Made by a program: the position numbers and the translations under genes. 46,623 bases of DNA from Streptomyces aureus. Its GTDB lineage: Bacteria; Actinomycetota; Actinomycetes; Streptomycetales; Streptomycetaceae. Where the stretch lies: assembly GCF_000725495.1 (NCBI RefSeq), contig NZ_JNZD01000038.1:1-46623 (forward strand). Direction: 5' to 3'. The notes beneath the pieces were generated by a model, which was not told where the DNA came from, made no database searches, and worked only from the letters and a program-made list of their open reading frames with translations. Positions 24,385-32,681 of this stretch are shown here, one piece after another. Each line of letters starts with the position of its first letter. The stretch's first letter is position 1.

Positions 24385-25911
24385 ATGGCGCCCGACCTTG
24401 CAACAGGCGGCGGCGAGCCGGCACCGGACGGCACGGGCCGCCCGGACCGGCTCGCCGCCGAGGTCCTGGTCGTCGGCGCCGGCCCCGTCGGGCTGATGCT
24501 CGCCGCCGAACTCGCACGCGGCGGCGTGGACGTGGTCGTGGTCGAGAAACGCAAGGCCCCCTCCACCGAGTCCCGGGCCTCCACACTGCACGCCCGCACC
24601 ATGGAGATCCTCGACGCCCGGGAACTGCTGCCCGACATCGGCACGCCGCCCCACGAACCGCGCGGCCACTTCGGCGGCCTCCCGCTCGACCTCACCTGGC
24701 CCAGCACCCACCCGGGCCAGTGGAAGGTGCCGCAGACCAAGACCGAGGCGGTCCTGGAGGAGTGGGCGATCTCGCACGGCGTCGACATCCGGTGCGGCCA
24801 CGAACTGGTCGCCGCCGGCGAGGTCGGCCAGTACGTCGAGGCCGAAGCCCTCGGCCGGGACGGAGTCCTGCGGCTGCGCGCCCGCTACCTGGTCGCCTGC
24901 GACGGCGAGGACAGCACCGTACGGCGGCTGACCGGGGCAAACTTCCCCGGCCACGACGCCGGCCGGGAACTGCTGCGCGCCGACGTCGAGGGCATCGACA
25001 TCCCCGACCGGCGTTTCCAGCGCCTGGAGCGGGGGCTGGCCATCGCCTGGCGCAACGACAAGGGCGTCACCCGCGTCATGGTCCACGAGTTCGGCCAGGC
25101 GGCCGGCCCGCGCACCGCGAACGCCCCGTTCGAGGAGGTCGCCACCGCCTGGAAGCGGGTCACGAAAGAGGACATCAGCGGCGGCACCCCGCTGTGGGTG
25201 AACTCCTTCGGCGACGCCTCCCGCCAGCTCACCTCCTACCGGCACGGGCGCATCCTGTTCGCGGGGGACGCCGCCCACCGGCAGATGCCGATCGGAGGCC
25301 AGGCCCTCAACCTCGGTCTGCAGGACGCCTTCAACCTCGGCTGGAAGCTCGCGCTCACCGTGCGCGGACAGGCTCCCGACACCCTCCTCGACACCTACCA
25401 CCAGGAGCGGCACACCGCCGGCCGCCGGGTCCTGGCGAACATCGAGGCCCAGGCCCTGCTGCTGCTCGGCGGCCCCGAGGTGGAACCGCTGCGCGCACTG
25501 GTGGCCGAGCTGACCGGCCTGGAGGAGGTACGGGCCCACCTGGCCGGGATGATCAGCGCACTCGACGTGCGCTACCCGGTGCCCGGCCCCGCACACCCGC
25601 TGCTCGGCGCCCGGCTGCCGCACACCGTCGTGCGCTCCGGCGGGCGCGAGCTCGGCAGCACCGCCGAGCTGCTGCGCGCCCGCGGCGGTCTGCTGCTCGA
25701 CCTGGACAAGACCGGCCTACGGGTGCCCGCCGGCTGGGCCGACCGGGTCACCACGGTCGCCGGCGCCCCGGAGCCCGGCTCGCTCCCCGGTGAACCGGGG
25801 GCCGTTCTCGTACGGCCCGACGGCCACGTGGCGTGGGTCGGCCACGACGAGGACGGGCTGGCCCAGGCGCTCGGCCGCTGGTTCGGCCCGCCCCGCCCAC
25901 CGGCCCCCTGA
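24385..25911 (+). CDS. FAD-dependent aromatic monooxygenase (second copy, JadH/PgaE-like)
   Basis: Encodes 508 residues. Group A flavin monooxygenase with GAGPVG near residues 31-36, the DG motif ACDGEDSTVRR, and the GD motif FAGDAAHRQMP followed by IGGQALNLGLQDAFNLGWKLA. This last segment differs from the GAQG(M/V)S form in three of the other copies and resembles angucyclinone hydroxylases of the JadH/PgaE group (from memory). It follows the aromatase by two bases, a usual place for the post-PKS oxygenase that acts on UWM6 or prejadomycin-type intermediates. It has a longer N terminus than the other four copies. Confidence 0.93.
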   Translation: MAPDLATGGGEPAPDGTGRPDRLAAEVLVVGAGPVGLMLAAELARGGVDVVVVEKRKAPSTESRASTLHARTMEILDARELLPDIGTPPHEPRGHFGGLPLDLTWPSTHPGQWKVPQTKTEAVLEEWAISHGVDIRCGHELVAAGEVGQYVEAEALGRDGVLRLRARYLVACDGEDSTVRRLTGANFPGHDAGRELLRADVEGIDIPDRRFQRLERGLAIAWRNDKGVTRVMVHEFGQAAGPRTANAPFEEVATAWKRVTKEDISGGTPLWVNSFGDASRQLTSYRHGRILFAGDAAHRQMPIGGQALNLGLQDAFNLGWKLALTVRGQAPDTLLDTYHQERHTAGRRVLANIEAQALLLLGGPEVEPLRALVAELTGLEEVRAHLAGMISALDVRYPVPGPAHPLLGARLPHTVVRSGGRELGSTAELLRARGGLLLDLDKTGLRVPAGWADRVTTVAGAPEPGSLPGEPGAVLVRPDGHVAWVGHDEDGLAQALGRWFGPPRPPAP

Positions 25912-26040
25912 GCGTCCCCGGACCGGCAGCCCGTACGCGCCCCCCCACGAGTGCGTCCCCACGCGCACGTCCGCACCCCACCCGCACACCCACCCGCACA
26001 CCCACTCTCCAGTGATCCCCACTGTCAGGAAGGACAGCCC

Positions 26041-27561
26041 ATGCAAGGGAGCGAAGGGACAGTGGCGGACCCCGACGTCATCGTCGTCGGCGCCGGCCCG
26101 ACCGGACTGATGCTCGCAGGCGAACTGCGCCTGGGCGGAGCCCGCGTCGTCGTGATCGAGAAACTGGCGGCGCCCACCGGGCAATCCCGCGGCCTGGGCT
26201 TCACCGCCCGCGCCATGGAGGTGTTCGACGAGCGCGGGCTGCTGCCCCGCTTCGGCCAGGGCGAGACCCTCGCCACCAGCCCCGTAGGACACTTCGGCGG
26301 GGCCCAGTTCGACTTCACCGTCCTTGAGGGCGCCCACTTCGGCGCCCGCGGCATCCCGCAGGGACAGACCGAGGCCGTGCTCGAGGACTGGGCCGCCGAA
26401 CTCGGCGCCGACATCCGGCGCGGCTGGGAGTTCGTCTCGCTCGCCGACGGCTTCCTCGACAAGGACCACGTCGAGATCACCGTCCGCACCCCCGAGGGCG
26501 ACCGGCAGCGGCTGCGCGCCGCGTACCTGGTGGCCGCCGACGGCGGCTCCAGCCGCGTCCGCAAGGCGGCCGGCTTCGCGTTCCCGGGCACCGACGCCAC
26601 CCAGGGCATGTACCTCGCCGACGTCACCGGCTGCTCGCTGCGGCCGCGGTTCCTCGGCGAGCGCCTGAGCAACGGCATGGTGATGGCGGCCCCGCTCGCC
26701 GAGGGCGTCGACCGGATCATCGTCTGCCCCGACGGCCGGCCGGCGCACGACCGCGAGCGGACCGTCACCTTCGAGGAGGTCGCAAAAGCCTGGCAGAGCA
26801 TCACCGGCGAGGACATCTCGCACGGTGGCGCCGACTGGGTGTCCTCCTTCACCAACGCCACCCGCCAGGCCTCCGAGTACCGGCGGGGCCGGGTGTTCGT
26901 GGCCGGCGACGCGGCGCACATCCACCTGCCGGCCGGCGGCCAGGGCCTGAGCACCGGCGTGCAGGACGCGGCCAACCTCGGCTGGAAGCTGGCCGCCGTG
27001 GTCCGCGGCGACGCCCCCGCGACGCTGCTGGACACCTACCACGCCGAGCGATGGCCGGTCGGCCGCCGCCTGCTGGCCAACACCCGCGCCCAGGGGATCG
27101 TCTTCCTCGGCGGCGCGGAGTCGGACCCGCTGCGCGAGCTGCTGGGCGAGCTGGTCCGCTACGACGACGTCAAGCGGCACCTGGCCGGAGCGGTCAGCCA
27201 CCTCGACATCCGCTACGACCTCGGCGCGGGCAAGGACGCCCACCCGCTGGTCGGCCGACGCATGCCGGCGCGGCTGCTGGCCGGCGCCGACGGCGAGCAG
27301 CGCACCGCGCGACTGCTGCACCCGGGCCGGGCCGTACTGCTCGACTTCGCCGACGACGGCCGGGCGCGCCGTACGGCAGCCGGCTGGCAGGGCCGCCTCG
27401 ACGTCCACACCGTGTCCGCCGAGCCGGTCGACGGCCCGGACGTACTGGCCGGCGTCCCCGCGCTGCTGCTGCGTCCCGACGGGTACGTGGCCTGGGCCGG
27501 CGAGCCCGCGCAAGGGCTCGCGGCCGCGCTGGAGCGGTGGCTGGGAGCCGCTTGGGCCTGA
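26041..27561 (+). CDS. FAD-dependent aromatic monooxygenase (third copy)
   Basis: Encodes 506 residues with VVGAGPTGLML near residues 16-26, ADGGSSRVRK for the DG motif, and VAGDAAHIHLPAGGQGLSTGVQDAANLGWKLA. RBS aggaagga lies before ATG 26041. The 129 bases before it are C/A-rich with short cccgcacac repeats. It resembles the first, fourth and fifth copies more than the second. Two perfect hairpins follow, ending this operon. It probably hydroxylates the polyketide ring; the site cannot be predicted. Confidence 0.93.
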   Translation: MQGSEGTVADPDVIVVGAGPTGLMLAGELRLGGARVVVIEKLAAPTGQSRGLGFTARAMEVFDERGLLPRFGQGETLATSPVGHFGGAQFDFTVLEGAHFGARGIPQGQTEAVLEDWAAELGADIRRGWEFVSLADGFLDKDHVEITVRTPEGDRQRLRAAYLVAADGGSSRVRKAAGFAFPGTDATQGMYLADVTGCSLRPRFLGERLSNGMVMAAPLAEGVDRIIVCPDGRPAHDRERTVTFEEVAKAWQSITGEDISHGGADWVSSFTNATRQASEYRRGRVFVAGDAAHIHLPAGGQGLSTGVQDAANLGWKLAAVVRGDAPATLLDTYHAERWPVGRRLLANTRAQGIVFLGGAESDPLRELLGELVRYDDVKRHLAGAVSHLDIRYDLGAGKDAHPLVGRRMPARLLAGADGEQRTARLLHPGRAVLLDFADDGRARRTAAGWQGRLDVHTVSAEPVDGPDVLAGVPALLLRPDGYVAWAGEPAQGLAAALERWLGAAWA

Positions 27562-27578
27562 CCGTCCCGGGGCGCCGC

Positions 27579-27616
27579 AGCCCCCGCCCCGCCGCTCGCA
27601 CGGCGGGGCGGGGGCT
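27579..27616. terminator. Intrinsic terminator after the central oxygenase operon
   Basis: Perfect inverted repeat with 16-bp arms (27579-27594, agcccccgccccgccg, and 27601-27616) and a 6-base loop. It is placed just after the stop at 27561. Confidence 0.88.
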
Positions 27617-27660
27617 TGCTGCATGCGGGCTGCGGCGTACGGGGAACGGGCATACGCAAA

Positions 27661-27698
27661 GCCCCGGTTCCGTGTCGGGGGAAACACGGAACCGGGGC
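27661..27698. terminator. Second terminator, serving the methyltransferase-like gene
   Basis: Perfect inverted repeat with 15-bp arms (gccccggttccgtgt at 27661-27675, and 27684-27698) and an 8-base loop. It lies 18 bases beyond the stop of the minus-strand gene. Together with the preceding hairpin it insulates two convergent units. Confidence 0.88.
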
Positions 27699-27715
27699 AG
27701 CCCGAAAACGGCGCG

Positions 27716-28798
27716 TCAGACCGCGACGGCCTCCACGACCGAGACGGCCGCGGCGGTCTCCACGACCCGCTCCAGCTTGAACCCGGCCTGCGCCACCAGC
27801 TCCGCGTACTGCGACCGGGTGCGCTCCTTGCCGCCCACGAGCAGCAGCAGCCACAGATCGACGAGCTTGCCGGAGTGCGGCTCCTCACCCTCGGGGACCA
27901 CCATCTCCACCAGCAGCAGCTTGCCGCCCGGCTTGATCGCGGCACGCACGTTGCGCAGGATCTGCAGGGCCTGCTCCTGCGGCCAGTCGTGCACGATGTG
28001 CTTGAGGACGTAGGCGTCCGCACCCGACGGCATCGGGTCGAACAGGTCGCCGTCGGCCAGGGTCACCCGGTCCGCGACACCCTGCGCCGCCAGGAACTGA
28101 GCAGCGCCGTTCGTGGCGACGCGCGGGTCCGAGAGGATGCCCTTCGTGTCGGGCGCGCTGTTGAGGATGCCGGCCAGCAGCCCGCCGTCGGCTCCGCAGA
28201 AGTCCAGGACCGTGCCGAACTGCGAGAAGTCGTACGCGGCCACGACCGGTGCGGTCTCGGTGGCGGACATGTTGCCCATCCCGCCGATGAACACCGCGCC
28301 GTATTCCGGATTGCGCATGAGGTATTCGAAGGCGCCCATTCCGCGCCGCTTCGGCAGGCTCGGCTCCCCGGTCCGCACCGAGTCCAGGAAACCGTTCCAG
28401 TCCTCCCAGTGCGTCGGGTGGCCCATCAGCACGCACAGGTCGCGCATCGTCACCGGGTGGTCGGCGCGCAGCGCGTCGGCCATCGGGGTCAGCGCCCACA
28501 GGCCGTCGTCCTGGCGCGTGAACACGCCCTGGGAGGCGAGCAGACGCAGCACCCGGCCCAGTGCCCCGGCGTCCGCGCCGACCTCGGCGGCCAGGTCCTC
28601 GACCGGTCGCGGACCGGCCTGCAGCGCCTCGGCCACGCGCAGTTCGGCGGCGGCGTACAGGGCCTGGGTCACCATGGAGCCCATGGCCAGTTCGAGCAGG
28701 GCGAACGGGGGCGGGGCCAGCTCCCGGACCTGCTTGTGCAGGTCCGCCCGGGTCTTCTCCGCGGCGCGGACGACTTCGGGGGGCGGTACAGCGGACAT
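27716..28798 (-). CDS. O-methyltransferase-like protein with degraded SAM motif; candidate hydrazine transferase (AlpH-like)
   Basis: Encodes 360 residues with an N-terminal dimerisation domain (about 35-115) and a Methyltransf_2 fold, like TcmN/DnrK-type O-methyltransferases. The SAM-binding glycine motif, normally D-x-G-G-G-x-G, reads LDFCGADGG here (residues 198-206), with Cys and Ala replacing two glycines. The following ribose-binding segment is shortened (GILSDPRV). HDW (270-272) with the usual catalytic-base His is kept. In kinamycin biosynthesis AlpH, an O-methyltransferase-like enzyme, installs glutamylhydrazine on the polyketide without methyl transfer. With the hydrazine operon nearby, the same role is inferred here. 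A normal O-methyltransferase remains possible. ATG 28798 has GGAGGA. It stands alone on the minus strand. Confidence 0.85.
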   Translation of the reverse strand: MSAVPPPEVVRAAEKTRADLHKQVRELAPPPFALLELAMGSMVTQALYAAAELRVAEALQAGPRPVEDLAAEVGADAGALGRVLRLLASQGVFTRQDDGLWALTPMADALRADHPVTMRDLCVLMGHPTHWEDWNGFLDSVRTGEPSLPKRRGMGAFEYLMRNPEYGAVFIGGMGNMSATETAPVVAAYDFSQFGTVLDFCGADGGLLAGILNSAPDTKGILSDPRVATNGAAQFLAAQGVADRVTLADGDLFDPMPSGADAYVLKHIVHDWPQEQALQILRNVRAAIKPGGKLLLVEMVVPEGEEPHSGKLVDLWLLLLVGGKERTRSQYAELVAQAGFKLERVVETAAAVSVVEAVAV

Positions 28799-29298
28799 GT
28801 GGTTCCTCCATGACACAAGAGCGAGAACTCCGTCCCAACCGCCGGAAGGGACCCGTCCCGCCACGGTAAGGAGGAGGGATGGACCCGCCCTGGAAAGCGA
28901 CTTGTACGTCTCTGGAGCGGGCCGGACGCCTCGCACACCCCAGGAGTTTCGCCGCGGCCGCCGGACGGCGGCCTTGGCCCAGAACCGCTCGGCGCCCGCT
29001 CGACGCGGGCCGGAGACCGGTTCGTCCAGGACGAGGTACTCGGCATCCTGGGCCCGGCACCGCGTTGCGCAGTCCGCTCCTGGAGGCCGTCCGTGTCCGT
29101 TCGTAGCGAGCCCCCCCACCGGCGTGACCGCCGTCTCCACCGCTTGGGCGGCGGCCCCGCCGCACACCGGCAGTTGCCTCACGCGGGTGGGAAGCCGACC
29201 TCAAGGATCGCCTGAGCGATCCTGCGGTCCCGCTGCACCGCCCCTCGACCCCCCTGGTCTTTTCTGAGGATCAAACCGTCTGCATGGAGGAATCGAAA
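28799..29298. other. Divergent promoter region
   Basis: About 500 bases between the methyltransferase-like gene (-) and the fourth monooxygenase (+). No convincing gene is seen. An inverted repeat (29204-29223) lies about 75 bases before the monooxygenase start and may be an operator. AT-richer stretches near 28880-28910 and 29255-29290 may hold promoters. Confidence 0.5.
29204..29223. promoter_or_regulatory. Operator-like inverted repeat upstream of the fourth monooxygenase
   Basis: Perfect 8-bp arms aggatcgc and gcgatcct with a 4-base centre ctga. The size and position fit a dimeric regulator site. The identity of the regulator is unknown. Confidence 0.4.
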
Positions 29299-30777
29299 AT
29301 GGCAAAGAGCGCGATCATCGTGGGCGCCGGGCCGGTCGGTCTGATGCTCGCGGGTGAGCTGCGGCTGGGCGGCGCGGACGTCGTCGTCTACGACAGGCTG
29401 CCCGCCCCCAGCGGCGAGTCGCGCGGCCTGGGGTTCACCAGCCGTACCGCGGAGGTCCTCGACCAGCGCGGGCTGCTCGAAAGGCTCGGCGACATCCGCT
29501 GGGGCAAGCAGGGCCACTACGGCGGTGTCCGCATCGACTTCTCCCTCCTGGACGAGAGCCACTTCGGCATCATGGGCCTGGCCCAGTCCGTCACCGAGGA
29601 CATGCTCGGCCGCTGGGCCGACGAGCTCGGCGTCCAGGTGCGCCGCGGCTACGACCTGACCACCCTGACCGAGACCGAGGACGGCGTGGTCCTCGGCTTC
29701 CAGGGCCCCGACGGCTACACCGAGGCCACCGGCACGTACGTCATCGGCTGCGACGGCGGCAAGTCCACCGTGCGCACCCTGGCCGGCATCGACTTCCCCG
29801 GCCAGGAGGCCACCCGCGGCATGTACCTGGCCGACGTCGTCGGCGCGGACATCCGCATGAGGCCCATCGGCGAGCGCATCGAGGGCGGCGGCATGGTGCT
29901 GTCCGTCACCCTGGAGCCGGGTGTGGACCGCATCGTCATCCACGAACCCGGCGTCCGCCCGCACCACGGCGAGGGCGAGCTGGAGTTCTCGGAACTCGCC
30001 GACGCCTGGCAGCGCATGACCGGCGAGGACATCCACGGCGCCTCCGCCTCCTGGATGTGCGCCCTGACCAACGCCACCGGCCTGGCCGCCCAGTACCGCA
30101 AGGGCCGCGTCCTCCTCGCCGGCGACTCCGCCCACGACCACGCCCCGCTCGGCGCCCAAGGCGTCAGCGTCGGTCTCCAGGACGCCGTCAACCTCGGCTG
30201 GAAACTCGCCGCCGTGCTCGGGGACCGGGCGCCCGAGTCCCTGCTCGACACCTACCACACCGAGCGCCACCCGATCGGTGAGCAGCTGATGCGCGACGTG
30301 CACTCCATGTCGATGCTGTACCTCGCCGGCGAGGAGATGGAGCCACTGCGCGCCGTCGTGCGCGAACTCGTCACCCTGCCCGAGGCCGCCCGGCGGCTCG
30401 CGGGCCGCGTCTCCGGCCTGCACATCACCTACGACATGGGCGCCGAGGGACACCCCCTGCTGGGGCTGCGGCTGGCCCCGCACCGAGCCGTCGAGCGCGC
30501 CGACGGCACCCGCACGAAGGTCGCCGAACTGCTGCACCCAGGCCGCGGCGTGCTCATCGTCACGGACAAGGACGGCGGCCCGGCCGAACTCGCCGCCCGC
30601 TGGGCCGGCCGCGTGGACGTCATCACCGGCGCCTGGGCCGACCAGGAGGCCGGCCACCCGGGCGCCCCCCAGTCCGTGCTGGTCCGCCCCGACGGCCACA
30701 TCGCCTGGGCGGCGCCGGCGGGCGGCGACCTCGAAGCCGCCCTCACCCGTTGGTTCGGGACGCCCGCGGCCGCCTGA
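29299..30777 (+). CDS. FAD-dependent aromatic monooxygenase (fourth copy)
   Basis: Encodes 492 residues with IIVGAGPVGLMLAGEL at the N terminus, GCDGGKSTVR for the DG motif and LAGDSAHDHAPLGAQGVSVGLQDAVNLGWKLA (in two blocks) for the GD region. ATG 29299 is preferred over ATG 29284 because a GGAGG lies between them, nine bases before 29299. It is very close to the fifth copy, including identical nucleotide stretches over the first 30 codons, so the two are a recent tandem duplication. Where the others read ARGIPQ or VRGIPQ near residue 90 it reads IMGLAQS, and it has an Asp where AAHIH is usual, so its substrate is probably different. Confidence 0.93.
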   Translation: MAKSAIIVGAGPVGLMLAGELRLGGADVVVYDRLPAPSGESRGLGFTSRTAEVLDQRGLLERLGDIRWGKQGHYGGVRIDFSLLDESHFGIMGLAQSVTEDMLGRWADELGVQVRRGYDLTTLTETEDGVVLGFQGPDGYTEATGTYVIGCDGGKSTVRTLAGIDFPGQEATRGMYLADVVGADIRMRPIGERIEGGGMVLSVTLEPGVDRIVIHEPGVRPHHGEGELEFSELADAWQRMTGEDIHGASASWMCALTNATGLAAQYRKGRVLLAGDSAHDHAPLGAQGVSVGLQDAVNLGWKLAAVLGDRAPESLLDTYHTERHPIGEQLMRDVHSMSMLYLAGEEMEPLRAVVRELVTLPEAARRLAGRVSGLHITYDMGAEGHPLLGLRLAPHRAVERADGTRTKVAELLHPGRGVLIVTDKDGGPAELAARWAGRVDVITGAWADQEAGHPGAPQSVLVRPDGHIAWAAPAGGDLEAALTRWFGTPAAA

Positions 30778-30932
30778 GGCCCGCCGCACGACACCCCCGC
30801 CCCACCCCGCAGCGGGACGCTCGCCGAGCCGACCGTCCCCCTGCCGGGCGTCGGGTCCCGCCACACGTACGCGACCACCGCCGACCCGGCGCTGCCCCAT
30901 GCGCGGCGGCTTTGATGCTTGAGGAGTAGGAC

Positions 30933-32405
30933 ATGGCAAAGGGCGCGATCATCGTCGGCGCCGGGCCGGTCGGGCTGATGCTCGCCGGCGAACTGAAACT
31001 GGGCGGCGCGGACGTCGTCGTCCTCGAGAAGCTCCCCGCGCCCAGCGGCGAGTCCCGCGGCGTGGGCTTCACCCGGCGCGCGGCCGAGGTCTTCGACCAG
31101 CGCGGCCTGCTGGAGCGCTTCGGCGACGTCGAATGGGCCCAGGGCCACTTCGGCGGGGTCCACATCGACTTCTCCAAGCTGGACGACAACCACTTCAGCG
31201 TCCGCGGCATCCCGCAGTACCGCACCGAGGAGATCCTCGAGGGCTGGCTGACGGAGCTGGGCGTCGATATCCGCCGCGAACACGAGGTGCTCGGTTTCCG
31301 CGAGAACAAGGACGGCGTCGTCGTCGAGTACGAGGGCCCCGCCGGCCGCGGCGAGGAGAGCGCCGGCTACCTGATCGGCTGCGACGGGGCCCGCAGCATC
31401 GTCCGCCGGCTCGCCGGCATCGACTTCCCCGGCTGGGAGCCCACCCGCGGGATGTACATGGCCGACATCGTCGGCGCGAACGTGCGCCAGCGCCCGATCG
31501 GCGAGCGCGTGCCCGGCGGCATGGTCATGGCCTTCAACCTGGAGGACGGCGTCCACCGGATCGTCATCCACAACGAGTCGCTGCGGCCGCCGGAGGACAA
31601 GAGCGGCCTCACCTTCGAGACCATCGCCGACGCCTGGCAGGACATGACCGGCGAGCGCCTGCACGACGCCGAGGTCCGCTGGATCAGCTCCTTCACCGAC
31701 ACCACCCGCCAGGCCGCCCAGTACCGCAAGGGCCGGATCCTCCTGGCCGGCGACGCCACCCACATCCACATGCCGGCCGGCGCGCAGGGCATGAGCGTGG
31801 GCGTGCAGGACGCGGTCAACCTCGGCTGGAAGCTGGCGGCCACCATCAACGGCCGGGCACCAAAGGGCCTGCTCGACACCTTCCACTCCGAGCGGCACCC
31901 GGTCGGGGAACTGCTCATGCGCAACACCCGCGCCCAGACCAAGCTCTACCTCTCCGGCCAGGAGATGGAGCCGCTGCGCGCGGTCATCCAGGAGCTCGTC
32001 CAGGACGCCGCGGTGGCCCGCCACCTGGCCGGCCAGGTCTCCGGCCTCGACGTCCGCTACGACATGGGCCCCGGCAGCCACCCCCGGCTCGGCCTGCGAC
32101 TGCGCCCCGACACCCCGCTCAAGCTCACCGACGGCAGCCCCGCCACCGTGCGGGACCTGCTCAAGCCGGCCCGCGGCGTGCTGTTCGTGACCCCCGCGGC
32201 GGCCGACTCCGACACGCTGCGCGCCACCGCGGCGCGCTGGGGCGACCGGGTCGACACGGTCACCGGCGACTGGGCCCAGGACGCGGCGGACATGCAGGAC
32301 GCCCCGCATGCGCTGCTGGTCCGCCCCGACGGCTACATCGCCTGGGCCGCCCCGGACGAGGCGAGCCTGCAGGAGGCACTGGAACGCTGGTTCGGCGCCG
32401 CCTGA
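30933..32405 (+). CDS. FAD-dependent aromatic monooxygenase (fifth copy)
   Basis: Encodes 490 residues with IIVGAGPVGLMLAGEL, GCDGARSIVRRLAG and LAGDATHIHMPAGAQGMSVG as the FAD-binding motifs. RBS gaggag precedes ATG 30933. It is a near copy of the upstream gene and also close to the first copy. Five such enzymes plus the ABM oxygenase give a heavily oxidised product, as expected for kinamycin- or lomaiviticin-like scaffolds, where several flavin enzymes share ring hydroxylation and ring-contraction steps. A weak hairpin follows at 32449-32472. Confidence 0.93.
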   Translation: MAKGAIIVGAGPVGLMLAGELKLGGADVVVLEKLPAPSGESRGVGFTRRAAEVFDQRGLLERFGDVEWAQGHFGGVHIDFSKLDDNHFSVRGIPQYRTEEILEGWLTELGVDIRREHEVLGFRENKDGVVVEYEGPAGRGEESAGYLIGCDGARSIVRRLAGIDFPGWEPTRGMYMADIVGANVRQRPIGERVPGGMVMAFNLEDGVHRIVIHNESLRPPEDKSGLTFETIADAWQDMTGERLHDAEVRWISSFTDTTRQAAQYRKGRILLAGDATHIHMPAGAQGMSVGVQDAVNLGWKLAATINGRAPKGLLDTFHSERHPVGELLMRNTRAQTKLYLSGQEMEPLRAVIQELVQDAAVARHLAGQVSGLDVRYDMGPGSHPRLGLRLRPDTPLKLTDGSPATVRDLLKPARGVLFVTPAAADSDTLRATAARWGDRVDTVTGDWAQDAADMQDAPHALLVRPDGYIAWAAPDEASLQEALERWFGAA

Positions 32406-32448
32406 GACGCCCGACGACTCCGCCGGCGCCCCCGGGAGCACCCCCGCA

Positions 32449-32472
32449 CCCCGCGGCGGTGCCCCCGCGGGG
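32449..32472. terminator. Weak GC hairpin after the fifth monooxygenase
   Basis: Eight-bp arms ccccgcgg (32449-32456) and ccgcgggg (32465-32472) with an 8-base loop, 44 bases after the stop. A possible terminator, much weaker than the others in the window. Confidence 0.35.
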
Positions 32473-32681
32473 CGCCGTACGCGTGCCCGAGCGGCCGGGA
32501 AGGCGCCCCGAGCCGGTCCAGGACGGGTCTTCCACCCGGATCCGAGCACTGGTTGAGCGGCGGGACCGACCGTTGGCGGACACCACCCCGACCCCCGGGG
32601 CAGGCCGGGCAGGCACACCGTCGGGGCCGACGCGTCGGCCCCGACGTCCAGCCGTCCCCCGTCTCCTGAGCGGAGTGCTTC

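Noticed and set aside
25975..26010. CRISPR-like or iteron array from the cccgcacac repeats before the third monooxygenase
   Set aside because: Only two to three short, low-complexity units with no spacers; simple sequence drift.
28990..29060. Minus-strand stretch reading YLVLDEPVSG, like an ABC-transporter Walker B
   Set aside because: Only ten residues match, with no Walker A or signature motif in the same frame; probably chance.
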